In this document: in pieces, positions 52,657 to 61,176 of the stretch
Position numbering within the stretch: position 1 is the stretch's first letter
How the letters are laid out: every line of letters begins with the position of its first letter
DNA from: JAIOSF01 sp047159865
GTDB taxonomy: Bacteria; Campylobacterota; Campylobacteria; Campylobacterales; Arcobacteraceae
Length of the DNA stretch: 64,000 bases
Direction: 5' to 3'
Assembly (NCBI RefSeq): GCF_047159865.1
Contig: NZ_AP038804.1
Location: 124,001 to 188,000 of the forward strand
Made by a program: the position numbers and the translations under genes
The notes under the pieces: generated by a model
What the model was told of the DNA's origin: nothing
Database searches by the model: none
What the model saw: the letters and a program-made list of their open reading frames with translations, nothing else

Positions 52657-54752
52657 TCCTCTTTTCTTACTTTTGCTTTTTGAACAAAATAGATTGCTAC
52701 AAATATAGTAATTCCTATTAAATATGATATATAATGATGTGACAATCCCATATAATCTTCCATAATTTTTGGTAAAAACATAAATGGTAAAATCGTCATA
52801 AATACCAATCTTTCTATTATGTTTGTTCTTGTTATAAAGTATCCTTGTGTTGAACAAGAGAACGCAATCATACCCATAAAAGCTGTTGTAAATATAACTA
52901 GTATATCAATAGGATTAGTAATCCAAATCCATCCTTGAGGATCAGCTGGATTCAATGGATCTACTCCTGATATCAATAATAACTCTGGATTAAAAAAGAA
53001 CATAAATGGTAAAATCGCTGTTCTTATGTCATATTTAAATCCTTGAATACCTGTTTTGATTGGGTCTGCTTTTGCTATACCTGCTGCTGCATAAGCTGCC
53101 AAACCAACAGGTGGAGTATCATCCGCTAAAATACCAAAATAAAATACAAATAGATGTGCTGCGATTGCAGGAATTAAAAATCCACTATCTTGTGCTAATA
53201 TTAATATAACAGGAGCTGTTAATGATGCCATTACAATATAGTTCGCAGTTGTAGGTAAACCCATACCTAAAACAAGTGAAACAATCGCTGCTAGTATTAA
53301 AATAATAAAAATATTTCCGCCTGAAAGTGTTTCAATAACTTCTAATAATACCTGTCCAAGTCCAGTTAAAGTAATAGACCCTACAACAATACCAGCAATA
53401 GCTGTAGCAATAGCAATAGGAACCATATTTTTAGCACCACTTATCATACCTGCTAAAATATCAACAAAACCACTAAGATAAACTTCTTTTGTAAGTTTTC
53501 TTTTTGCTAAAATAGCTCTAAATGGATGTTGTACAACCATAAGAAGCATAAGTAACATAATAGCATTAAATGCAGCACTAGCAGCTGATTCTCTTAAAAC
53601 CATAAGAGTGAACATTAAAAAGAAAATAGGTATTAAATAATGTATCCCAACAACAAATGTTTTCCATTTAGGTGGTAAATCTTCATCATCCATACCCTTA
53701 AGTCCTAATTTTAATGCTTCTAAATGAACAATATAAAAAAGTGCAAAATACGATACAAAAGCAGGTATAAAAGCAGCTACAATAACATCAGTATATGCCA
53801 TACCTAAAAACTCAGCAATAATAAAAGCAGCAGCTCCCATAACAGGTGGCATCAACTGACCATTTGTTGAAGAGGCAACTTCAACTGCCCCCGCTTGTTC
53901 TGGTCTAAAACCTGCTTTTTTCATCAATGGAATTGTAAATGTTCCTGTCGTAACTGTGTTTGCAATAGATGAACCAGAGATAATACCTATAAAACCAGAT
54001 GCAACAACCGAAGCTTTAGCAGGTCCTCCTCTATATTTACCCAACATTGCAAATGCAAGATTGATAAAATATTGTCCAGCCCCTGCTTTATCTAAAAGTG
54101 AACCAAACAGTACAAATAAAAATACAAATCCTGCAGATACTCCAAGAGGAACACCAAAAATACCCTCTGTAGTAAGATACATATGCCCAGCTAATTTATT
54201 TAAACTTGCACCCTTATGTATAATAAGTTCTGGCATATATGGTCCTAAAAGATCATACGATAAAAAAATAACAGCGATAATACTCAGTGCAAATCCTAAA
54301 ACACGACGACCTGCTTCTAGTAAAATAACTATTGCAAGTAAAGCAATAAAAATATCTGTAGCAGTATAATCACCTGGACGAAGAAAAATCTCTTCATAGA
54401 AATATGCAATATATCCTGCACCTACAACACCTATCGTAGCAAGTGTATAACCAAACCATCTAATTTTTTTGAGAAAATAACTATGCTTAAACATAGGATA
54501 AATCAAAAATGCTAACAAAATACCAAAAGATAGATGCACCGATCTTGTAATTGTTGAATTTATTGGTTCAACTACGATATAAAGTTGAAATACTGACCAT
54601 GAAAAAGCAATAATAGAGATAAGCCAAAACTCATAATGTTCTGTTCCAAAAACTCTTTGTCCTTCAAGTTCATTAACAACAGCTTCACTCTCCGTGGCCT
54701 GTTCCTCTTCTAGTTCACTCAGTTTATGAGGTTTTTCTTCATAAAATGACAT
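52650..54752 (-). CDS. TAXI-type TRAP transporter fused permease (DctQM)
   Basis: The 700-aa inner-membrane protein is the 4TM-12TM fused TRAP permease used by TAXI-family systems. After a charged N-terminus come four helices, then the DctM-type core with SGSSIANTVTTGTFTIPLMK and LGMGLPTTANYIVMASLTAP. The EVASSTNGQLMPPVMGAAAF and ADDTPPVGLAAYAAAGIAK motifs are typical of the TAXI subclass. Its gene follows the TAXI binding protein after a 110-bp gap. Substrates of TAXI systems are mostly unknown; glutamate-like acids are known for a few. Confidence 0.94.
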   Translation of the reverse strand: MSFYEEKPHKLSELEEEQATESEAVVNELEGQRVFGTEHYEFWLISIIAFSWSVFQLYIVVEPINSTITRSVHLSFGILLAFLIYPMFKHSYFLKKIRWFGYTLATIGVVGAGYIAYFYEEIFLRPGDYTATDIFIALLAIVILLEAGRRVLGFALSIIAVIFLSYDLLGPYMPELIIHKGASLNKLAGHMYLTTEGIFGVPLGVSAGFVFLFVLFGSLLDKAGAGQYFINLAFAMLGKYRGGPAKASVVASGFIGIISGSSIANTVTTGTFTIPLMKKAGFRPEQAGAVEVASSTNGQLMPPVMGAAAFIIAEFLGMAYTDVIVAAFIPAFVSYFALFYIVHLEALKLGLKGMDDEDLPPKWKTFVVGIHYLIPIFFLMFTLMVLRESAASAAFNAIMLLMLLMVVQHPFRAILAKRKLTKEVYLSGFVDILAGMISGAKNMVPIAIATAIAGIVVGSITLTGLGQVLLEVIETLSGGNIFIILILAAIVSLVLGMGLPTTANYIVMASLTAPVILILAQDSGFLIPAIAAHLFVFYFGILADDTPPVGLAAYAAAGIAKADPIKTGIQGFKYDIRTAILPFMFFFNPELLLISGVDPLNPADPQGWIWITNPIDILVIFTTAFMGMIAFSCSTQGYFITRTNIIERLVFMTILPFMFLPKIMEDYMGLSHHYISYLIGITIFVAIYFVQKAKVRKEEK

Positions 54753-54862
54753 ATAAAATCCTTTTTTTAATAAAGTAGTTTACATAACTCATCTAAATAA
54801 ATTTAAATGAGTTATGCAAAGTGTTTCCAAGAGGAGAACCTCTTGAAAATAAGTTCGTAGAA

Positions 54863-55807
54863 TTATAATAATCCTGCTTCTTTGAAATATTTTTTAGCAC
54901 CTTCATGTAAAGGAGCTGATAAACCATCTAATAATGACTCTTTTGTAATATTGTTGTATGCTGGATGTAGTTTCTTAAACTCGTCAAAGTTTTCTAAAAC
55001 AGCTTTTACAACTGTATAAACAGCTTTGTCACTTACATCTGTACTTGTAACTAAAACAGCTTTTACACCAAATGTATTTACATCAGCATCAACACCTTTG
55101 TAAAGTCCTTTTGCAATTTTTGCTTTTGCAAAATAAGGGTATTTTGTGATTAAATTATCAACTGACTTTCCTTCTAAAGGTACAATTTTTGTATCAACAG
55201 AATTTGTAGCATCAGTAATATTTGCATTTGGGTGACCAATCATATAGAAATAACCATCAATTTTATCATCTCTTAATGCATCTGGCATCTCAGCAGCTTT
55301 TAAAGCACCAGCAAATTTTAAATCAGATTTATCAATTCCGTTTGCAGCAAAAAGTGTCATAGCAGTTGCTTCATTTCCACTTCCTGGGTTACCTAAGTTG
55401 ATTCTTTTGTTTTTAACATCCATGATAGAGTTGATATTTGCATCTTTTCTTGTAACTAATGCAAGTAACTCAGGGTAAATCGCCATAACTGATTTAAGTT
55501 TTTTAACTTGTTTACCGTCATATTTTCCAATACCTTGTGCCGCTTGATATACAGTATCACTTTGAGCAATACCAAAATCTAACTCACCATTTTTGATAGT
55601 GTTAATATTATAAACAGATCCACCAGTTGATTCAACAGAACATCTGATTTTTGTCTCTTTTTTCATTTTATTAACTTGTCTACAAATAGCACCACCTGTT
55701 GGGTAGTATGTACCTGTAACACCACCTGTACCAATTGATATAAACTCTGCACCTAATGCTGGAATAGACAACATACCTACTAATGTAGCTGTAACAATTT
55801 TTTTCAT
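54863..55807 (-). CDS. TAXI-family TRAP solute-binding protein
   Basis: The 314-aa periplasmic protein has a signal peptide (residues 1-19, PALGA). The TAXI signature FISIGTGGVTGTYYPTGGA begins the mature part, and LGNPGSGNEATAMTLFAANG follows. It would deliver its ligand to the fused permease downstream. AAGGAG precedes the ATG. It is divergent from the histidine kinase gene at 55919, which has its own periplasmic ligand domain. Confidence 0.95.
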   Translation of the reverse strand: MKKIVTATLVGMLSIPALGAEFISIGTGGVTGTYYPTGGAICRQVNKMKKETKIRCSVESTGGSVYNINTIKNGELDFGIAQSDTVYQAAQGIGKYDGKQVKKLKSVMAIYPELLALVTRKDANINSIMDVKNKRINLGNPGSGNEATAMTLFAANGIDKSDLKFAGALKAAEMPDALRDDKIDGYFYMIGHPNANITDATNSVDTKIVPLEGKSVDNLITKYPYFAKAKIAKGLYKGVDADVNTFGVKAVLVTSTDVSDKAVYTVVKAVLENFDEFKKLHPAYNNITKESLLDGLSAPLHEGAKKYFKEAGLL

Positions 55808-55852
55808 TTCTAACTCCTTGTTTAATTTTCATCATTATGTTAATACATAAAA

Positions 55853-55870
55853 ATGAACTAATCATGAACT
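55853..55870. promoter_or_regulatory. Candidate response-regulator site between TAXI gene and kinase
   Basis: ATGAACT recurs at 55853 and 55864 (11-bp step) in the divergent spacer. The 7-bp repeat and 4-bp spacer is the PhoB/OmpR-family pattern. It probably controls the TAXI genes, the kinase gene or both. Confidence 0.5.
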
Positions 55871-55918
55871 TTTAAAGAAATAAATGTTAGAAACTATATT
55901 ATTATGAAAAGGATTTGT

Positions 55919-58114
55919 ATGAAAGTAATTTTGGTTTTTATTTGTTTGATTTATTATAGTGGTCAACTATTCGCACAAAATACCAAAAATGTTCTTATTT
56001 TAAATTCATACCATAAAGGGTTTGAATTTAGTGATACGGTGATAAAAAATATTGAAGAGCTTTTTTACAATAAACAAAATATTAATCTAAGTGTACTCTA
56101 TATGAATTCAAGACATATTTACACAAAAGAGTATCAAAAAAAACTCTATGACTTATATGAAATACAACTTCAAAATAAAACTTACGATCTCATTATTACT
56201 ATAGATAGATTTGCATATAAATTTGCTGTTAAAAACTACAACAATCTATTTAAAAATGAACAAATATTATTTGTAGGGATTGAGGAGTATTCAAAAGAGT
56301 TAGCAAAAGTTTATCAACTTACAAAAAAAATCAATGGGATAATTCAAAAACTTGCGATCAAAGACAATATAGAGATCATATCGAAACTGATGCCAAATTT
56401 GGAAAAGCTCTATATCTTAAATGATAGAAGTCCCAATGCAAATGATAGTAGTAGATTTATCATCAAAGTTATGAGGCAAAAAAAAGAAAACCTACAAATT
56501 GAATATCTTCGAGATTATACTTTGAAAGAACTCCAAGACTACTTTAAAGTATATAAAAAGAATCAAGCGATACTATTCGTTCGTTTTTCTATTGATTTAA
56601 ATGGGGAATACTACCAGACCAATGAGGTCGCAAATGCGATAAAAGAGTTTTCTTTACCCGTTTTTGCTATGGATTCATTATTTTTAGGAAAAGGGATAGT
56701 AGGGGGAAAACTCGTATCAACAGACAAGTTAGGTACACAAACAGCGAAATTTGCAATTGATCTTTTAAACAATAAACTCAAAACTCCTTTAATCAAAAAC
56801 TATAATTCATATCAAAATGTCTTTGATCAAGAACTCCTTACAAAATTTCACCTTTCTGTTCCAAAAACATTGAGAGGATTTGAGCTTATCAATACCCCAG
56901 AAAGCTTTTTTGATAAATATAGAACACTCATCAATAATGTGTTTTTAGCAACTCCTTTACTTCTTATAATTATTTTTGGATTAGCTGAATCACTCTATGC
57001 AAAACAACAAGCAACAAGAAAACTGCAACAAAGACTTGATTTTGACTATGCTCTTTTAAATGCGATAGACTCCCCTATTTTTTGGCAAGATAAAAATGGT
57101 AAAATAATTGATATGAATAAAAAGTTTTGCCAACTTGTAAATCTAAAATATAGAGATTTAATAGGGAAAAACCTTTACTATTTACAAGAACAATCTTATA
57201 TTATCAACAAAATCATAACATTTTTTGATACCAATTTTGAAAAAAATGTAAATTTTACTTTGGGTGATAGAAAAGGGAGAAAAAAAATATACTACATCAA
57301 ACAAACTTCTTTTGAATCACAAAGTCGTGAAAATGGAATTGTTACAATTTTTACAGATATAACAAAAGAAAAAAAACTAGAACAAGCTAGAGAAAAAGAG
57401 ATTCAATATCTCATACAACAATCAAAAATGGCAGAGATAGGCGATATTTTTTCCTCTATCGCTCACCAATGGAAATCACCACTAGTGTCAATAACTTCAC
57501 TTGCTCAAGATATGTTTTATTCACAAGATACATCAGGGAAAGAGGAAAATAGTTATCATATCAAAAATATAATGCTACAAGCTAACTATATGGCAGATAC
57601 AATTAATGACTTTCAAGATTTTATTATTCCCTCAAAAGAAAAAACAATTTTTAATGTTCATGATACAATCAAAAATATGCTAAATATTGTACAACATAAC
57701 ATGAAATATAATTATATTAATATTATAATAACAGTAGAAAAAGATTTAAACTTAAATATATATGGATATGAAAATGAACTTATGCAAGCAATGTTAAATA
57801 TAATCAACAATGCAAAAGATGCCCTACTCCATAATAATGAGAAAAATCGAAATTTATCAATTGAACTTAAAAACAAATATAATGTTTTAGTTGTCGATAT
57901 AATTGACAATGGTCCAGGGATCAACAAGGAAAATAAAAATAAAATTTTTGAGCAGTATTTTTCTACTAAAGAAAAAGGTCATGGTATTGGATTGTATATG
58001 ACTCGATTGATTATACAAGATAAACTCAATGGTAAAATATTTTATAAAAAATCTATTAAAGGTTCTCATTTTAGAATACTTTTACACCAAGACAACCCAA
58101 AGGAAACTATATGA
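55919..58114 (+). CDS. Sensor histidine kinase with periplasmic-binding-protein-like sensor
   Basis: This is a 731-aa membrane kinase. A signal-anchor at residues 1-20 is followed by an ABC-substrate-binding-like (PF04392-type) periplasmic domain (about 25-310, NVLILNSYHKGFEFSD), a transmembrane helix near 325-345, a PAS domain (about 370-480), a HisKA with the phospho-acceptor in SSIAHQWKSPLVSI, and an ATPase domain with NIINNAKDALLHN and HGIGLYMTR. The ATG at 55904 lacks a ribosome site. The ATG at 55919 has AAAAGGA, so it is preferred. It overlaps the response regulator gene by 4 bp. Confidence 0.9.
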   Translation: MKVILVFICLIYYSGQLFAQNTKNVLILNSYHKGFEFSDTVIKNIEELFYNKQNINLSVLYMNSRHIYTKEYQKKLYDLYEIQLQNKTYDLIITIDRFAYKFAVKNYNNLFKNEQILFVGIEEYSKELAKVYQLTKKINGIIQKLAIKDNIEIISKLMPNLEKLYILNDRSPNANDSSRFIIKVMRQKKENLQIEYLRDYTLKELQDYFKVYKKNQAILFVRFSIDLNGEYYQTNEVANAIKEFSLPVFAMDSLFLGKGIVGGKLVSTDKLGTQTAKFAIDLLNNKLKTPLIKNYNSYQNVFDQELLTKFHLSVPKTLRGFELINTPESFFDKYRTLINNVFLATPLLLIIIFGLAESLYAKQQATRKLQQRLDFDYALLNAIDSPIFWQDKNGKIIDMNKKFCQLVNLKYRDLIGKNLYYLQEQSYIINKIITFFDTNFEKNVNFTLGDRKGRKKIYYIKQTSFESQSRENGIVTIFTDITKEKKLEQAREKEIQYLIQQSKMAEIGDIFSSIAHQWKSPLVSITSLAQDMFYSQDTSGKEENSYHIKNIMLQANYMADTINDFQDFIIPSKEKTIFNVHDTIKNMLNIVQHNMKYNYINIIITVEKDLNLNIYGYENELMQAMLNIINNAKDALLHNNEKNRNLSIELKNKYNVLVVDIIDNGPGINKENKNKIFEQYFSTKEKGHGIGLYMTRLIIQDKLNGKIFYKKSIKGSHFRILLHQDNPKETI

Positions 58115-58770
58115 AAATTCTATTACTAGAAGATGATGCAACTTTGTCACGAGTGATCAAAAAAGGTCTTGAAAAAGAAAACTATGCAGTAGATTGTTTT
58201 TTTGATGGAGAGTTAGCTCTCAATGCTATTTCAAATGGATATAGTTGTTTTATTTTAGATATAAATACCCCTTCATTAGATGGTATAAGTATTCTTAAGA
58301 ATATTCGAGATTATTTAGGGGCTAGTATTCCTGTTATTATTATTAGTTCAAATCATGAACTAGAAAAAATAAAAGCCTCTTATGAAAAAGGGTGTAACGA
58401 TTATATTAAAAAACCTTTTTTTATCTATGAGCTAGTTCAAAAAGTAAAACATTTATGTCAAATTGAATTTAACTTTATAGAGTTTAATGATTCTTGTAAA
58501 TATAATTTTATGGAACATACACTCTATGTCAATAATGAAAAAATAATTTTAGCTCGAAAAGAGATTTTATTTTTAGAACTTTTTATATCTAACTTAAATA
58601 GAATCGTTACATATGCAGAGATAGAAACTTATGTTTGGGAGGGTGAAGATTCAAATATTGATAATATAAGAGCCCTTATAAAAAGAATCAGAAAAAAACT
58701 TCCAAATGAAAGTATACAAATAGTTACAGGATATGGTTACACCCTTAACAAAGAGTGTAAATATTCTTAA
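58111..58770 (+). CDS. OmpR-type response regulator (TAXI-linked)
   Basis: The 219-aa regulator has acidic residues in LLLEDDA, the phospho-acceptor Asp in FILDINTPSLDG and Lys in DYIKKPF, then an OmpR/PhoB winged helix (RALIKRIRKKLP, IVTGYGYTLN). It overlaps the kinase gene by 4 bp. It is the natural binder of the 11-bp-spaced repeats at 55853-55870. Confidence 0.92.
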   Translation: MKILLLEDDATLSRVIKKGLEKENYAVDCFFDGELALNAISNGYSCFILDINTPSLDGISILKNIRDYLGASIPVIIISSNHELEKIKASYEKGCNDYIKKPFFIYELVQKVKHLCQIEFNFIEFNDSCKYNFMEHTLYVNNEKIILARKEILFLELFISNLNRIVTYAEIETYVWEGEDSNIDNIRALIKRIRKKLPNESIQIVTGYGYTLNKECKYS

Positions 58771-58782
58771 ACTATCAAAAAA

Positions 58783-58824
58783 TTGATACATATCAATCTT
58801 TTTCTCTCTTTGTTTTATTATAAT
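58783..58824 (+). promoter_or_regulatory. FNR-type promoter of the hemerythrin operon
   Basis: TTGATACATATCAA at 58783-58796 is a perfect FNR palindrome (TTGAT-N4-ATCAA). TATAAT lies at 58819-58824, which puts the box centre about 41.5 bp upstream of the expected start site near 58831, a class II activation layout. Confidence 0.8.
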
Positions 58825-58850
58825 CTCTTATTAATTTTAAGGATATACAA

Positions 58851-59276
58851 ATGACAATAAACCAATTTATGACAGCAGACCATAAAGCTTGTGACGAACA
58901 ATTCGCAGAATTAGAAAATATCATAGACCAAGGTAACTTTGATGGTGCAAAAGCTATGTTTGAAGATTTTCATACACATATGTTAAAACATTTTGATATG
59001 GAAGAGCAAGTTATGTTTCCTCAATATCAAAATTGTGAAGGTGGACATTGTGATCCTACTCCAGTTATGCTTATGGAACACAATCAAATGAGAGCTATTT
59101 TTACTCAAATGAGTGATGCAATTAATGAAAATGATAAAGAAAAATTTTTAGGTCAAAGTGAAGCACTACTGTTTACAATGCAACAACACAATATGAAAGA
59201 GGAGCAAATGATGTACAATATGGCAGACCAAGCTCTTAATTCTGAAGATATTATTTCACAAATGAAAGCACTCTAA
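58851..59276 (+). CDS. Hemerythrin-domain (HHE) protein
   Basis: The 141-aa four-helix bundle likely binds a di-iron centre. Ligand-type residues are in ADHKACDEQFAELE, HMLKHFDMEEQVMFP, MEHNQMRAIF and QHNMKEEQMMY. A C-x-H segment (NCEGGHCDPT) interrupts the middle. Such proteins respond to oxygen or nitric oxide and act in iron-sulfur repair or NO resistance. AAGGATATACAA precedes the ATG, and an FNR box precedes the operon. Confidence 0.9.
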   Translation: MTINQFMTADHKACDEQFAELENIIDQGNFDGAKAMFEDFHTHMLKHFDMEEQVMFPQYQNCEGGHCDPTPVMLMEHNQMRAIFTQMSDAINENDKEKFLGQSEALLFTMQQHNMKEEQMMYNMADQALNSEDIISQMKAL

Positions 59277-59281
59277 AAACC

Positions 59282-59536
59282 GTGTCAAATGAACTCGTTT
59301 TAGATACAAGAGAATTAGAAGCACCCGAACCTATGGGTTTGGTGTTACAAAATCTTTCAAACCTCAATGCTACAACTTATATAAAAATGATACACAGAAT
59401 CGAACCCTTGATGTTATATACACATCTAGAAGAAAATAATATTAACTATAAAGTAAGCTTTAAAGATGATGATGTGATGATTTATATTTGGGATACAACC
59501 TTTAACAATCAAGATAAATTCAAGGATATAGACTAA
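59282..59536 (+). CDS. DUF2249-domain protein
   Basis: The 84-aa TusA-like protein starts with GTG 5 bp after the hemerythrin stop. It has the DUF2249 pattern (LDTRELEAPEPMGLVLQNLS and VSFKDDDVMIYIW). DUF2249 proteins are often next to hemerythrin and NO or nitrite genes; a partner role in iron-sulfur or nitrosative stress is inferred. The 3' end is 1 bp from the next ORF. Confidence 0.82.
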   Translation: MSNELVLDTRELEAPEPMGLVLQNLSNLNATTYIKMIHRIEPLMLYTHLEENNINYKVSFKDDDVMIYIWDTTFNNQDKFKDID

Positions 59537-59537
59537 T

Positions 59538-60803
59538 ATGTTCGTAGGACTTAGCCTAGACCAAGCACCACCATATAAAGCACCTATAAAATTCTTTTTA
59601 ATAGCACCTATATTTTCCTTTATAGCTGGAGTCTTTGCATTGTTTACAAGTAGTTTTGAGATACACAATCCAAATATAATAGCTACAATACATCTAGTAA
59701 CTATAGGATTTATCATCATGACTATATTAGGAGCTTTACAGCAAATGCTTCCAGTTATCGCTGGTGCTGTTATACCAAATGCAAAAAGAGTTTCAAATAT
59801 AACTTTTACACTTATTAGCTTAGGTTTAGTTGCATTTACCTTAGGCTTTTTACTCTATGAAAAACTATATTTTTTCCTCGCAGCTTTGATGTTACTTTCA
59901 GGACTTATGTATTTTACTGTCATAGCATTAATACAGCTTTTCAAAGTACCAAATAAATCGTATATAGTAAAAGGTATCATAATATCTTTACTCTTTTTTA
60001 TATTTGCATTTTTAGTGGGTATTCATCTGCTTATTGCAAACGCTACTTCAAATATAAGTGCCTTGCATTATGATTTTGCCCTACTTCACTACAACTATAT
60101 CTTTTTTGGATTTTTATACATTCTTATCGTATCTATTAGCATTCAAGTAGTACCTATGTTTTGGGTGGCTAGTGCGTATAAAAAATATGAACAATCTTTA
60201 CTTATACTTTTAACTACTACTCTTTTAGTTTTTTATCCTATAAACTTATTTATGAATCTTGGACTAGATATAGTATATAAAATACTTTTAACACTGAGTA
60301 TATTTTATTTTGTATATCTCACTATTCAAAAACTACAAAACAGAAAAAGAAAACTCAAAGATATAACAGTCTATTTTTATATCACATCGATGCTATTTTT
60401 AGCTATTGGTTCTGCTTATTGGGTAGCTATGAGTTTTTTTACTTTACATACAAGTCTTTTAGGAATACTCTTAGGACTAGGTTTCGTAGTGTCACTTATG
60501 AACGGTATGATGTATAAAATCGTTCCATTTTTGACATGGTTTCATCTAAATGCAAAAGGGTTATTTGATATACCTAGTATGAGAGAGATGATACCTCAAA
60601 AAAATATGCAAATACAGTTTTACATACACCTAACATCTATGGTATGTTTGATAATAGGTTTCACTTTTAGTATCAATATCATCATAAAACTAGCAGCCGT
60701 TTTATTTATAGTATCAAATGCGTTGTTATTTATAAATATTTATAAAGCAGTACAGATATATCTAAAGAATCAGCATAGAGATCCATTTGGGATGGGAAAA
60801 TAA
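59538..60803 (+). CDS. Polytopic membrane protein of a hemerythrin/DUF2249 operon (NnrS- or HCO-like)
   Basis: The 421-aa inner-membrane protein has about 12 helices. Several membrane histidines are visible: IATIHLVTIGFIIMTILGAL, LHYNYIFFGFLYILIV, FFTLHTSLLG and LTWFHLNAKG. Related proteins beside hemerythrin genes look like distant haem-copper-oxidase or NnrS-type proteins. The evidence is positional plus the histidine pattern. Cofactor and function are unproven. It starts 1 bp after the DUF2249 stop, so the three genes form one unit under the FNR-type promoter. Confidence 0.65.
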   Translation: MFVGLSLDQAPPYKAPIKFFLIAPIFSFIAGVFALFTSSFEIHNPNIIATIHLVTIGFIIMTILGALQQMLPVIAGAVIPNAKRVSNITFTLISLGLVAFTLGFLLYEKLYFFLAALMLLSGLMYFTVIALIQLFKVPNKSYIVKGIIISLLFFIFAFLVGIHLLIANATSNISALHYDFALLHYNYIFFGFLYILIVSISIQVVPMFWVASAYKKYEQSLLILLTTTLLVFYPINLFMNLGLDIVYKILLTLSIFYFVYLTIQKLQNRKRKLKDITVYFYITSMLFLAIGSAYWVAMSFFTLHTSLLGILLGLGFVVSLMNGMMYKIVPFLTWFHLNAKGLFDIPSMREMIPQKNMQIQFYIHLTSMVCLIIGFTFSINIIIKLAAVLFIVSNALLFINIYKAVQIYLKNQHRDPFGMGK

Positions 60804-61176
60804 AATACTTCTTTTTTAAATGATGTGATTAGCTTTTTAATCGCATCAAAATATGATTTGATTATAACTTTAATCATATCAAGTAAAATGTCTGTTAATG
60901 CCAGTATATTCTAGATAACACCCAAAATGTCCTTTTCCACTCATATACCTATATAAAAGGTACATACAAATCACACCTAAAGTATAAATTTTATTTTCAA
61001 AATATTGTATTTTCTCATAATTATTTATATTTGTATTAATAAATCCCTTAGATATAGGCTTTTACTGTAGTAATTAAAATAATTTTAAAATGTACTATTA
61101 ATATCTATTTTTTAGTATAAAAGGTCTATAATGAGTGTTAATAAATAGTTGTACCACGATATACTAAAGGATAAAA
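60804..61176. other. Intergenic region between the FNR operon and the NTPase gene
   Basis: This 373-bp gap has no credible ORF. A hairpin at 60821-60848 (TGATGTGATTA with TAATCGCATCA, one G-U) probably ends the operon. A second AT-rich inverted pair (ATATGATT / AATCATAT) lies near 60850-60880. TATAAT at 61127-61132 may be the -10 for the NTPase gene, with AAAGGA before its ATG. Confidence 0.5.
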
